A stretch of DNA of 64,000 nucleotides from Halobacteriovoraceae bacterium (GTDB lineage: Bacteria; Bdellovibrionota; Bacteriovoracia; Bacteriovoracales; Bacteriovoracaceae), in NCBI GenBank assembly GCA_002711995.1, contig PASN01000013.1, positions 62,001-126,000 of the forward strand, written 5' to 3'. The translations under genes and the position numbers were made by a program. The notes below the pieces were generated by a model. It was not told where the DNA came from. It saw only the letters and a list, made by a program, of their open reading frames with translations, and did no database searches. Of the stretch, positions 24,396 through 33,150 are shown one piece after another (positions within the stretch are counted from its first letter, which is position 1; each line of letters begins with the position of its first letter).

Positions 24396-25972
24396 CTTCT
24401 TAATCTTATCAGGACAAGCTGAAAAATAAAGAGGGCAAGCCACACGGGCATTAAGGCCCAAAAACCATATCTTTGAAATATTGTCGGAGCGTAACGGGCA
24501 AGTTTTAACTCTAGATCAAGATTGCCGGTGACTCCAACACCAAGCCTTTTAACCTCTTGTCCATTGACGTTGATAAAGGAGGATATTCCGGTGTTGGTTG
24601 ATCTTATTATAGGAAGATTTAATTCCAAAGCTCTCCACGTTGTAAGAAATAGGTGCTGCTCAGGTTCGGATGTGTCTCCATACCATGAATCATTAGTGAG
24701 GTTAATTAAAGCGTGTGGCCTAAACTCAATACTATTTAAATACTCCCTCAAGAATTCGGGCTTTAAGATTTCATAACAGATAGTGTTTATGAAAGTGTGT
24801 CCTGTTTCAATTTTGAAGACTGGAAAGCTCTTTCCTTCAGAGAAAAAAGAAATATTGTCTATATACTTGCTAAGAGTTTTATTCAAAGGCCCAAACGGGA
24901 GAGTTTCACCGAAAGGAATGAGTATGTGTTTGTGGTACACATTTTCAAATTCACCCTCCGAATTTATATGAAAGTTGGAATTGTATTCGCTTTGAAAGTA
25001 GTCTTCTCTAAAACCTAGGGAGTCGTAGCCTCCGACAAAAAGAGAGGAGTCGTGCCTTAACGCCAAGTCTTGAAATAGTGTTGGAACTTGAGTCTTTCCA
25101 ACCTCCTTAGAGGACTGCATCGCATATGGATAGGCAGTCTCTGGCCACACTATTAAGTCTAGGTTGCCTTTATCGTAAGGCATCTGACTTAGATCCCTAT
25201 ATCTTTTTAAAACTTGAGAAACGGAAGCATATCCGCCTTTCTCAGAGTCCACCTTTAAAAAGTTGCTTATATTGGCCTGTACAAGCCTAACGTTTAGTTT
25301 TTCAAGATCCTTTCCAATTGGCTCCGGCGTTTTCTTTAAGAGAGGGTTGGAAACAACAAATGCGAATACTGCAACTATATTAAGGTAAGAAACCTTTTTA
25401 TATCGTACGAATCCAATACCTTCCATAATCAGAAGGTAGCTAAAGAATGAATAGTAAGGAATGCCGCCTATAGGCGCCCAACCCAAATAGTCTCCAAGTT
25501 TTGCCCAGGGCTGACCAATCATGACAGGAAACTGTTGGGGGGTGAAGTACTCAATAAAAGTAAATAGAAAAGCGGCTAATAGGGCAAAGAGTGAAAACCT
25601 TTGTTCAATAAACTTTAAAAAATAACCTTTCTTATAAATCAAGTGTGTCCCCAAAGTGAAAATCCAAAGGTGGGGCGCGATTATAAAAGTGAAGAAAAGG
25701 CTTAAAAGCAAGGCGACGATATACGGAAGTTGCCCAAACTCGGCCAAAGTGTCGGCAACCCAATAAAAGCCAATAATGTTATATGAAAGACAAAATGAAA
25801 TAGTGTGAAGCACCCTGGATTTAAAACTTAAAGGTTTCAAAAGGGTATATAGAAGCATTCCCATCCCAAAAAGCTGGGTAATGAGTAGACCACTCCCGAA
25901 GCCAGTGGGGAAGCCTGAAGAGTAAACAACTCCGGCTAAAAAAGAAAAAGCGTATGGCCTAAATTTTTCCAT
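24392..25972 (-). CDS. lnt: Apolipoprotein N-acyltransferase
   Basis: A 526-residue inner-membrane enzyme that adds the third acyl chain to lipoproteins. About six N-terminal transmembrane helices precede a nitrilase-type domain. The catalytic triad is visible: Glu in VWPETAYPY, Lys in YHKHILIPFGE and Cys in NTICYEI, followed by LTNDSWYG. A last hydrophobic helix closes the protein. It is coupled to the downstream BamC-like lipoprotein gene. Confidence 0.94.
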   Translation of the reverse strand: MEKFRPYAFSFLAGVVYSSGFPTGFGSGLLITQLFGMGMLLYTLLKPLSFKSRVLHTISFCLSYNIIGFYWVADTLAEFGQLPYIVALLLSLFFTFIIAPHLWIFTLGTHLIYKKGYFLKFIEQRFSLFALLAAFLFTFIEYFTPQQFPVMIGQPWAKLGDYLGWAPIGGIPYYSFFSYLLIMEGIGFVRYKKVSYLNIVAVFAFVVSNPLLKKTPEPIGKDLEKLNVRLVQANISNFLKVDSEKGGYASVSQVLKRYRDLSQMPYDKGNLDLIVWPETAYPYAMQSSKEVGKTQVPTLFQDLALRHDSSLFVGGYDSLGFREDYFQSEYNSNFHINSEGEFENVYHKHILIPFGETLPFGPLNKTLSKYIDNISFFSEGKSFPVFKIETGHTFINTICYEILKPEFLREYLNSIEFRPHALINLTNDSWYGDTSEPEQHLFLTTWRALELNLPIIRSTNTGISSFINVNGQEVKRLGVGVTGNLDLELKLARYAPTIFQRYGFWALMPVWLALFIFQLVLIRLRR

Positions 25973-26006
25973 ACGCAGATTCTATTAAAATAAATGTGAA
26001 TAAGCA

Positions 26007-27101
26007 TTACTTTTTGGCGAGTTTTCTAGCATTTCCACTTAGCAGTTTGTTGTGAGCAAGTGCTGCAATATCCATAGCTCTAGCTGCATCGAGCTTTCCA
26101 CCACCTAATACCTTTCCTTCTAAGGACGGTACATTTAAAGAAGATGAAAGAAGAATATTTCTAAGGTGGTCATGGTTGAATTCAGGATACTTTGCTTTAA
26201 TAAGAGCAACCACTCCAGTAACAAACGCTGTTGCTTGAGATGTTCCTGTCATATAACCAGACCCGTTGCCGTGGATTGCAGATTTAATTCTATGTCCTGG
26301 TGCTGCGATATCAACAGACTTAGAGCCATAGTTTGAAGAAGAAATGATCTCATTCTTCTCATTGTGCGCTCCAACTGTAATGATGTTTGAAAGTCCATAG
26401 CTCGCTGGGTAGTATTTGTTTTGCTCAATATCGATATTGCTCTTTTCATTACCTGCCGCCGCGATAATCAAAATTCCTTTAGCCTCCGCCTTCTTTAGGA
26501 TCTCAAGCTCTTTATCACTAGGCTCAGGTCCGCCGCCAGAGTAGTTGATAATGTCCACGTTTTGATCAACAGCATATTCCAACGCTTTGATTGTTGAGTT
26601 CAGGTTATCTTGTCCAGATGCCTGAGGATTATAGTACTTGAGGGCCATTAGCTTAACCTCAGGAAATACGCTTTTAATAATTCCCGCTACGTGAGTGCCG
26701 TGTCCGTGAGTGTCTATCGGTTTAGTTTTTGAATTCTTTTCGTCTTTCTTCTCGTTCTTCTTTGAAAAGTCTACACCATAGTTTTCCGGCCCAACCTTTC
26801 CTTCTGAAACATAGATATTGTTTGCTAGAAATGGGTGGTTGTATTGAATTCCTGTATCCACTACGGCCACAACCACGTCCTTTTTCTTTGTGAACTTTTC
26901 CCATGATTGCTTTAAGTTGATTGAAGCAACTTTGTTTTTTGGGTTAATTGCCCAGCTTGCAAACATGCCTGAAAGATAAGACTCCGAGTAGTAAGTTTGA
27001 GCTTTTTTAATTGATGGAGTGGATTTCATCGCTAAGGCCTGTGTATTACACAATAAAGTGAATGCCGTTGCGATTGATAGTGTTAGCTTGTTCAAAATCA
27101 T
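26007..27101 (-). CDS. Secreted subtilisin-like serine protease (S8)
   Basis: A 364-residue protease with a Sec signal peptide (cleavage near TQALA). The catalytic triad is complete: Asp82 in VVDTGI, His134 in HGHGTHVAG and Ser288 in GTSQATAF, with the oxyanion Asn218 in AAAGNE. The stretch between residues 25 and 75 is short for a prodomain but could be one. A Lys/Glu-rich insert lies between the Asp and His motifs (about 113-128). It appears monocistronic and is probably exported to the periplasm or medium. Confidence 0.92.
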   Translation of the reverse strand: MILNKLTLSIATAFTLLCNTQALAMKSTPSIKKAQTYYSESYLSGMFASWAINPKNKVASINLKQSWEKFTKKKDVVVAVVDTGIQYNHPFLANNIYVSEGKVGPENYGVDFSKKNEKKDEKNSKTKPIDTHGHGTHVAGIIKSVFPEVKLMALKYYNPQASGQDNLNSTIKALEYAVDQNVDIINYSGGGPEPSDKELEILKKAEAKGILIIAAAGNEKSNIDIEQNKYYPASYGLSNIITVGAHNEKNEIISSSNYGSKSVDIAAPGHRIKSAIHGNGSGYMTGTSQATAFVTGVVALIKAKYPEFNHDHLRNILLSSSLNVPSLEGKVLGGGKLDAARAMDIAALAHNKLLSGNARKLAKK

Positions 27102-27267
27102 CCCTTTTCCTTTTTAAGATAGTCACGTTTATAGAAGCAAGTTGCTTGCCAAAAGATGGACCTGATTCTAGGGACTTGAGATCTTATATAATGGAGTGGG
27201 TGTATGCATTTTTGAAAACTGTAAATAGATTAGACAGTTTTGGATTGGTGCTATCAAAATTTTGGAC

Positions 27268-27294
27268 AAAAAAAGAGGCGCTGGTAGCGCCTCT
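27268..27294 (-). terminator. Intrinsic terminator after dksA-like gene
   Basis: On the minus strand AGAGGCGCT and AGCGCCTCT form a perfect 9-bp stem with a 3-base loop, followed by a run of T residues. It ends the dksA-like transcript before the protease gene. Confidence 0.9.
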
Positions 27295-27319
27295 CAGTAG
27301 GATTTGTTTACAGATTGAT

Positions 27320-27691
27320 CTAGGCCCTACGGAACCTTTGAGAGCTTTCACGCTCTTTTTCTTCCGCAACTTCAAGGCAAAATTCGGCCCAAGGTTGGGT
27401 CTCGAGTCGTTTTTCGCCTATTTCTTCGCCAGATTCAATGCAGAAGCCATAAACCCCTTCTTCAATTCTTTCAAGGGCGGCCTCTATTCTTCTTAGCTTT
27501 GTCATCTCGCGATCACGAATGCTAAAACTTACTTGTTGGTTAATTGTGGATGACGCAAGGTCTGCCTCATCGGCCAGGTCGTCTGATTGGATGTGAAGAT
27601 CCTCGTAGTCATTCATAATACCACTGTTAAGGATTTGTTTTCTCGCTTCCAATAACTTGTGCTTAAAGTGTTCAACTTTCTTCTTATCCAT
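27320..27691 (-). CDS. DksA/TraR-family regulator with half-lost zinc site
   Basis: A 123-residue member of the DksA family. The start at 27691 follows AAGGAGGAG; a longer frame to 27730 has no such site. A coiled coil with the acidic tip SDDLADEADLA (37-46) matches the RNA polymerase secondary-channel finger. The C-terminal GVYGFCIESGEEIGEKRLE region keeps the zinc-finger shape, but only two of the four zinc cysteines remain (C84, C105); S87 and V108 replace the others. Cys-poor DksA paralogues that work without zinc are known. It probably modulates transcription initiation. Confidence 0.85.
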   Translation of the reverse strand: MDKKKVEHFKHKLLEARKQILNSGIMNDYEDLHIQSDDLADEADLASSTINQQVSFSIRDREMTKLRRIEAALERIEEGVYGFCIESGEEIGEKRLETQPWAEFCLEVAEEKERESSQRFRRA

Positions 27692-27744
27692 AAAGATCTC
27701 CTCCTTGTAAACCTCTGAGCGCCAATCCATGCGCGGGATAAAGT

Positions 27745-27774
27745 ATTTTAACGTGTAGTTGACCTTAAGAGCAA
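27745..27774 (-). promoter_or_regulatory. Probable promoter of the dksA-like gene
   Basis: On the minus strand, TTGCTC (27774-27769) and TAAAAT (27750-27745) lie 18 bases apart. The -10 matches at five of six positions and the -35 at about four. The dksA-like ATG is about 54 bases downstream. Confidence 0.45.
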
Positions 27775-27830
27775 CTTTAGATTTAGGTAGGCAAATATTT
27801 AAGGTCTAAGTTAAGTATTGCGCGGTGTGT

Positions 27831-27860
27831 TTGACATACCAATTTGCTCAATAATAAGAT
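27831..27860 (+). promoter_or_regulatory. Sigma70-type promoter of the trypsin-like lipoprotein gene
   Basis: A perfect TTGACA (27831-27836) is followed after 18 bases by TAAGAT (27855-27860). The predicted start lies inside a 14-bp perfect palindrome immediately downstream. Confidence 0.65.
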
Positions 27861-27861
27861 T

Positions 27862-27875
27862 TTAAGTTAACTTAA
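27862..27875. promoter_or_regulatory. 14-bp palindrome at the transcription start, operator candidate
   Basis: TTAAGTTAACTTAA is a perfect palindrome located 1 base after the -10 hexamer, where a repressor would block initiation. A related half-site run, CTAAGTTAAG, occurs upstream at about 27807. The regulator is unknown. Confidence 0.45.
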
Positions 27876-27898
27876 TGAATATTGTTTAGTGGTGGTGA

Positions 27899-29272
27899 AT
27901 GCCTGCTTTTCTTAAATTTATATTCCTGTGCCAAATGGTTGCTATTGCTTCTTGCGCTAAAAAAGTAGAGAACGATTTGGACAAAAGAATTGCTAGAACT
28001 CAACGCAACCAAGTTCAGTTGGATCCTGTTATACACAGATTCTTTCAGGAGCAAGAGCTTGGATGTGATAAAGGTGAGTGTCATCCCTCGGTGGCAAAGT
28101 TAACTATATTTGAAAGAGGAGCCTTGCAGTTTTGCTCAGGAGTGCTGGTTGCTCCAGATGTGATTTTAACAAGCTCCAATTGCTTAACGAGAAACTTAAA
28201 ACTTCCAAATATTTCTTGTTTGAACAATGTCCATGCTGTCTTTCCTGGCCTTGGCTCCATGAAGCAAGAAAGTGTAAAGTGTGACTACGTTTTATCTTCC
28301 AATATACTTCAAGAGGACAAAGATCCTGCTCTTTGGAGAAGTGATTTTGCTTTTTTAAAACTCAAAACCTCACCTGGCAGAGAGCCTTTGCGGATAAGCA
28401 GGGACGGTTTAAAAGAAGGTCAAAGCTATCGTCAGTTTAAAGTTGATATTTCAACTGACACTAGCGCCAAGCTTTCAAGATCAAAATGCCAGCCTCACTA
28501 CAATAGTTATGCAAACCCTTTTTCCAGAGAAAGGTATTCTCCAATGATGACTGTGTCAGGTTGTGCCTTTTCAGAAGGGAACTTGGGTTCTCCGCTCCTC
28601 AACGAGAGTGGAGAGGTTGTAGGTCTTGTAAGCGCAAACATGAACACGGAGCTTAGAAATTATATTCTGGCCAATGATATGATGCTTGGTGAGATGGTTC
28701 CTATACAGCATGTGAGCAATTTGTCCTGTGGCGACTTTCCTAGAGAAGTGAGCGCTGGCAGGCAAAGTAAGCTCGAGTGTGAAAAAACAATCGATACGCT
28801 TACCTTGGATCGCTACAGGTCAAGACTTTTAAGTTCTCGCAAAACTCATTTGGAAAACATGAAAAAAATAGAAAAAGAACTTGAAAAACCAGACAAGTAT
28901 TTCAAGTGGGATATTAAGTTTTACGCCAATAACAAGGGCAATGTTCTTGAGGCCCACTTTGGCAGACCTAAATGTTTCTACGACATAGACACTTGGATCT
29001 CAGAGTTCAGCGGTGGCTGGAGAGGACGATCAGTCTATACCTATGGATTTATAGAAATGTCTCATAAAACGTATAGATTAGAGACAAAACTAGATTCCCT
29101 TCTAAGGCCGGCCTCCACAATCAAAGAGGAAGGCATGAAAAATTACAAAATCGAATTTAATCCAGCTAGCTCATACTTTGAAGATCAAACAGACGTAACA
29201 ATCACTGGCCAGCTGTTCGATTCAAGTTCAGAGCAAAACTATTCGAATATAACAAATATTTGCACGGAGTAA
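27899..29272 (+). CDS. Trypsin-like lipoprotein lacking catalytic His and Ser
   Basis: A 457-residue lipoprotein (signal ending VAIASC, Cys19). Residues 60-260 have a chymotrypsin fold: CSGVLVAPDVILTSSNCL, DFAFLKL with Asp149, and EGNLGSPLLNESGEVVGLVSA. The His of the usual TAAHC motif is Asn94, and the Ser of GDSGGP is Leu229, so proteolysis is not expected. Six or more extra Cys residues suggest disulphides. The C-terminal 190 residues form a separate beta-rich region of unknown type. It may bind peptides or inhibit proteases. It is transcribed from a strong promoter divergent to the dksA-like gene. Confidence 0.78.
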   Translation: MPAFLKFIFLCQMVAIASCAKKVENDLDKRIARTQRNQVQLDPVIHRFFQEQELGCDKGECHPSVAKLTIFERGALQFCSGVLVAPDVILTSSNCLTRNLKLPNISCLNNVHAVFPGLGSMKQESVKCDYVLSSNILQEDKDPALWRSDFAFLKLKTSPGREPLRISRDGLKEGQSYRQFKVDISTDTSAKLSRSKCQPHYNSYANPFSRERYSPMMTVSGCAFSEGNLGSPLLNESGEVVGLVSANMNTELRNYILANDMMLGEMVPIQHVSNLSCGDFPREVSAGRQSKLECEKTIDTLTLDRYRSRLLSSRKTHLENMKKIEKELEKPDKYFKWDIKFYANNKGNVLEAHFGRPKCFYDIDTWISEFSGGWRGRSVYTYGFIEMSHKTYRLETKLDSLLRPASTIKEEGMKNYKIEFNPASSYFEDQTDVTITGQLFDSSSEQNYSNITNICTE

Positions 29273-29273
29273 G

Positions 29274-29297
29274 GAGACCTTTATTGTTTAAGGTCTC
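29274..29297. terminator. Hairpin between convergent genes
   Basis: GAGACCTT (29274-29281) pairs with AAGGTCTC (29290-29297). There is no long T run, so termination efficiency is uncertain. It straddles the mltG stop codon and could cap the ends of both convergent transcripts. Confidence 0.45.
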
Positions 29298-30306
29298 TCC
29301 AACTTTTTCCTTTTCTGCGGGCAGCGTTTCTTTGCCAGTAGTCCACGGCCTTTAGGTGCTCTTTGTAAGTGCTGGTAAAGACGTGGGTTCCGTCATTCTT
29401 GCTAACAAAGTAAATGTAATTGTGCTCCTCTGGGTCAAGAACTGCTTTAATCGCGGCAAGAGAAGGGTTTGCAATTGGACCTTTAGGAAGCCCTGGAATT
29501 TTATAGGTGTTGTAGGGTGTCTTTTGTAAAAGGTGCTTTTTCTTTAGGTTGCCATTATAGTTCTCCCAAATACCATAAATGGTGGTTGGGTCGGCCTGAA
29601 GTCGCATTCTCTTTTTCAGCCTATTTAAGTACACGCCTGCAATCGTTCTTCTCTCAAACTTAGCTCCCGTTTCCTTCTCCACAATTGATGCAAGGATTAC
29701 AACTTCATGTGGTTTGAGATGGCTTTGATTAAAGTCGAGAGAAGAGGTCTTCTCTTTGAAGAGTCCAAGCATTGTTCTTACAACTGTTGAAGCTGGTGTG
29801 CCTGGTGCGAACTTATAAGTGTCAGGAAACAAGTAGCCCTCAAGGGAAGGAGCGTCTATGCCCAGCTCTTCGACGTACTCTTGCTTTTTGACCTCTTTAA
29901 CAAAGTCTTCGTACGAAATAATATCTTTTGACTCTAGAATCTTTCCAACCTCATAAAGGTTCTTGCCTTCAGGTATGGTGACTCTTGTGAGGATAGGAAC
30001 TCCGTCCACTAGGGTGTTGAGAATCTCGCCCATATGTTGTCCTGGAGCGATTTTGTATGAGCCAGCTTTTATTTTGCTCATCCTCTCAGTGTACTTGGCG
30101 TAGTAGTGGAAAAGTCTTGCGTCTGAAATAAGGCCCTTTCTCGCCAATCTTCCATTAACGCTTGAAAAGCCTTCTCCTGGCCTAACTGTAAAAATAACCT
30201 CGTCTCCAGAGTAAGGAGAAAAGAATATTATTGAAAAATGTATTGTTAAAAGAAATGCCGCAAAAATGGGTGCTAGAAGAGTAGATATAAGAAAAGCGCG
30301 CTTCAA
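29281..30306 (-). CDS. mltG: Endolytic murein transglycosylase MltG
   Basis: A 341-residue inner-membrane lytic transglycosylase (YceG family). One N-terminal transmembrane helix (ISTLLAPIFAAFLLTIHFS) is followed by a LysM-like region and the catalytic domain with SLEGYLFPDTYKF, the catalytic Glu in ILASIVEKETGA, LQADPTTIYG and PYNTYKIPGLPKGPI. It cleaves nascent glycan strands and sets their length. It sits directly downstream of ruvX on the minus strand. Confidence 0.93.
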   Translation of the reverse strand: MKRAFLISTLLAPIFAAFLLTIHFSIIFFSPYSGDEVIFTVRPGEGFSSVNGRLARKGLISDARLFHYYAKYTERMSKIKAGSYKIAPGQHMGEILNTLVDGVPILTRVTIPEGKNLYEVGKILESKDIISYEDFVKEVKKQEYVEELGIDAPSLEGYLFPDTYKFAPGTPASTVVRTMLGLFKEKTSSLDFNQSHLKPHEVVILASIVEKETGAKFERRTIAGVYLNRLKKRMRLQADPTTIYGIWENYNGNLKKKHLLQKTPYNTYKIPGLPKGPIANPSLAAIKAVLDPEEHNYIYFVSKNDGTHVFTSTYKEHLKAVDYWQRNAARRKGKSWRDLKQ

Positions 30307-30346
30307 CTTAATGTCCTTGGTTAGAATTCAAATCAATTAGAAGACA

Positions 30347-30820
30347 TTATAGCCTATCTGAGGATCGGTTCAAAAAATCTTCTAAAATAATTGTTGCCGC
30401 AACAGCGTCTATTTTTGAGTAATCTACTTGGAAATTATATCGAGGACTGTTCTTCATGCGATCTTCAGCCTCCATGGTGCTCAATGTCTCATCTTGAAGA
30501 AACATTGGAATAGAGACCTTGGCCTCTAATTTTTTGGCAAATTCCTTAATGGTTTTAGTCATAGTAGACTCTTTTCCATCTGTAAAAAGAGGAATGCCAA
30601 GTACTAAGACTTCAATAAACTCCTCTTCAATGACCTCAATAACTGCATCCACCAATTGCTCATCAGATTGGTACTTAATTCGACCATAGGGAATGATCAT
30701 CGGATCAACACTTACTCGGTGCGTTGCTATTCCCGTGTATTTTTGCCCATAATCAATGGCCATGACATGCTTACGTTCGATAAGTTCTCTATCAATTTTA
30801 CTATTTAAATCTTCTCGCAT
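30347..30820 (-). CDS. ruvX: RuvX/YqgF-family putative Holliday junction resolvase
   Basis: An RNase H-fold protein. The acidic active-site residues lie in MAIDYGQKYTGIA, LQDETLST and KIDAVAATIILEDFL. Relatives act in pre-16S rRNA maturation and have been proposed as Holliday junction resolvases. The start is uncertain. The ATG at 30820 gives 157 residues and leaves the rho promoter (30870-30897) free, although its ribosome site is poor. ATGs at 30916 (GGA nearby) and 30934 would add an unusual N-terminal extension that overlaps that promoter. Confidence 0.8.
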   Translation of the reverse strand: MREDLNSKIDRELIERKHVMAIDYGQKYTGIATHRVSVDPMIIPYGRIKYQSDEQLVDAVIEVIEEEFIEVLVLGIPLFTDGKESTMTKTIKEFAKKLEAKVSIPMFLQDETLSTMEAEDRMKNSPRYNFQVDYSKIDAVAATIILEDFLNRSSDRL

Positions 30821-30869
30821 GCAGGTTTTAAACACTTTTGTAATAGATGTGTAAAGCTGGAATATTGAC

Positions 30870-30897
30870 TTGACATGGTTGGGTTTCCCTATATTAT
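30870..30897 (+). promoter_or_regulatory. Sigma70-type promoter of the rho operon
   Basis: TTGACA (30870-30875) and TATTAT (30892-30897) are separated by 16 bases. The predicted start near 30904 leaves a leader of about 70 nt before rho, long enough for Rho autoregulation by attenuation (known in E. coli; inferred here). Confidence 0.6.
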
Positions 30898-30975
30898 TAA
30901 AATTAATTCTGGACATTATTTCCAAAAAAATCATTTCTTAAAGAGATTTCCTACTTATCTATCTGTGGAGAACCC

Positions 30976-32223
30976 ATGCATTTAAACAAACTCAGAGAAA
31001 AAGACATCAAAGAACTAACCAAAATGGCCGCCAAAAATGGTATCGACAATGCGGCAGGGATGAAGAAGCACGAAATAATCTTCGCATTGCTTAAAAAACA
31101 TGCCGAGGCAAAAGAAGCTATTTATGGTGAAGGTGTTCTTGAGATCTTGCCTGATGGATTTGGGTTTTTAAGAAGTCCTGGTTACAACTATCTTCCAGGT
31201 GCGGATGATATTTACGTTTCCCCAAGTCAAATTAGAAGATTTAGCTTGAGAACTGGTGACACCATCAATGGTGAGATTAGACCTCCAAAAGAAGGCGAGA
31301 GATATTTTGCCCTTTTAAAAGTTGAAAAAGTTAACTTTCAATCACCGGAGAAACATAAGCAAACAGTTCTTTTCGATAACTTGACACCGCTTTATCCAAA
31401 TAAAAAGATTGATCTTGAAGACAAACCAACTAATTATTCCACAAGAATTATCGACTTGTTTGTTCCTCAAGGTTTCGGCCAAAGATGTTTGATCGTTGCG
31501 CCACCGAAAGCTGGTAAGACAGTTCTTCTTCAAGACATTGCCAATGCGATTTCCGGAAATCATAAAAAAGCTAAACTGATTGTTCTTCTCATTGATGAAA
31601 GACCGGAAGAAGTAACAGATATGAAAAGAAACGTTGACGCTGAAGTTGTATCTTCAACGTTTGACGAGCCTGCAAGCCGTCACGTTCAGGTTGCTGAAAT
31701 GGTTATTGAAAAGGCAAAAAGACTTGTTGAAGCTGGCCAAGATGTAGTTATCCTTCTTGACTCAATCACTAGACTAGCAAGAGCATACAACACTGTAATA
31801 CCTCCAAGTGGCAAGATCCTTTCTGGTGGTGTTGACTCCAACGCCCTTCACAAGCCAAAAAGATTCTTTGGAGCTGCAAGAAATATTGAAAACGGTGGTT
31901 CTTTAACTATTATCGCAACAGCTCTTGTTGATACAGGATCTAGAATGGACGAAGTTATCTTTGAGGAATTCAAAGGTACTAGTAACTCTGAGATTCAACT
32001 TGATAGAAAGTTGATGGAGAAGAGAATCTTCCCTTGTTTGGATATCAATAAGTCTGCGACTAGAAAAGAAGACCTACTTATGGATCAAGGTGATCTGAGC
32101 AAAGTATTTGTTCTAAGAAGAGTTCTTCACCCTATGAACACAATCGACTCTATGGAGTTTGTTCTAGATAAAATCAAAAACTCTAAAACAAACACTGATT
32201 TCATGGAATCCATGAACGGCTAA
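30976..32223 (+). CDS. rho: Transcription termination factor Rho
   Basis: A 415-residue hexameric RNA helicase. The N-terminal Rho_N helical domain is followed by the cold-shock-like RNA-binding domain ([34 protein letters not shown]) and the ATPase core with the P-loop [28 protein letters not shown], and the Q/R-loop region LARAYN and SGGVDSNAL. All canonical elements are intact. It is first in an operon with DUF1385, prfA, prmC, murA and hinT. Confidence 0.97.
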   Translation: MHLNKLREKDIKELTKMAAKNGIDNAAGMKKHEIIFALLKKHAEAKEAIYGEGVLEILPDGFGFLRSPGYNYLPGADDIYVSPSQIRRFSLRTGDTINGEIRPPKEGERYFALLKVEKVNFQSPEKHKQTVLFDNLTPLYPNKKIDLEDKPTNYSTRIIDLFVPQGFGQRCLIVAPPKAGKTVLLQDIANAISGNHKKAKLIVLLIDERPEEVTDMKRNVDAEVVSSTFDEPASRHVQVAEMVIEKAKRLVEAGQDVVILLDSITRLARAYNTVIPPSGKILSGGVDSNALHKPKRFFGAARNIENGGSLTIIATALVDTGSRMDEVIFEEFKGTSNSEIQLDRKLMEKRIFPCLDINKSATRKEDLLMDQGDLSKVFVLRRVLHPMNTIDSMEFVLDKIKNSKTNTDFMESMNG

Positions 32224-32226
32224 TAC

Positions 32227-33147
32227 ATGTGGCGATCTTTTAAGTCCATTTCTCTCTTTGGCCATGGCCTGCTTCCAGAAGATGAGAGCAACAAGGGAGA
32301 ACATGGAGACTTGGATAGATCGCCAAAGCTTTTCACTATTGCCGTTAGACAAAACAACGGCATCCTTCTTATAAAAAAAAAGCACACCTTCCCCGGCACT
32401 ATCCCTTTATTTAGTGAATATACATTCTTAAGAGGAATATCTTATTTCCTTCGATCAGTTGAGATTTTTTGTGAAAGATTAAAGTATTCTCAAGGGGAAG
32501 CTCTTGTTTTGCCATTGATTATGGCCGTATTCGTTTGGTTTCTGCCTTCACTTGTTTTGATAGAGCTTCCTATGTTTTTAAACCTTAATTGGAATGTGGA
32601 GGGCACAGCTTACCTTTTTGTGGATAGCTTGTTAAAGCTCTCACTAGTAGGCATTTACATGAAAGTCCTTTCCCGAAAGCAGCCTTTTAAGGATGTGCTT
32701 CAACTGACTTCTGCACAATGTGTTGACGCGACCAAAAATCCCATCGTCTTTATTTTAGCGGTGATCATATCGACTTTTATGCTTTCCAATCACTTCTTTT
32801 ATAATGTGGGAGAAGCTTTGCCATTGGGGCTTAGGGAAGTGTATATTGTGTTATGGAAACTGTTCATATCGCTGGGGATGGCAGGTATATTATTCGAGGT
32901 CTCAAAAAGACTAAATACCAAGTTTCTTCTCTCTTTTTCTGAACTAGTGGAGAAATTCACTTTGGCGCCAGTGGATCCTGAAGTGAAGAAGGTCGCAGAA
33001 ATTGAGACTTTTGCTAAAAATGAGTTAAAAAGGTACAACAGAGAAAATAAAAACGTTTCTGAAAGTAGTTGTTTTTCGATAAAAATCTCCGATATTTCGG
33101 AGATTAATTTGAGCAACAACGAGTGGAAGAAATTTTTGGAGCAATAA
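32227..33147 (+). CDS. DUF1385 (YqhQ-like) membrane protein
   Basis: A 306-residue inner-membrane protein. The N-terminal RSPKLFTIAVRQNNGILLIK followed by PLFSEYTFLRGISYFLRSVE matches the conserved start of DUF1385, usually met between rho or rpmE and prfA in other bacteria, as here. Four or five hydrophobic helices follow between about residues 95 and 225. The C-terminal 80 residues are polar and look divergent. The start lies 3 bases after the rho stop. Function of the family is not established. Confidence 0.78.
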   Translation: MWRSFKSISLFGHGLLPEDESNKGEHGDLDRSPKLFTIAVRQNNGILLIKKKHTFPGTIPLFSEYTFLRGISYFLRSVEIFCERLKYSQGEALVLPLIMAVFVWFLPSLVLIELPMFLNLNWNVEGTAYLFVDSLLKLSLVGIYMKVLSRKQPFKDVLQLTSAQCVDATKNPIVFILAVIISTFMLSNHFFYNVGEALPLGLREVYIVLWKLFISLGMAGILFEVSKRLNTKFLLSFSELVEKFTLAPVDPEVKKVAEIETFAKNELKRYNRENKNVSESSCFSIKISDISEINLSNNEWKKFLEQ

Positions 33148-33150
33148 AAG

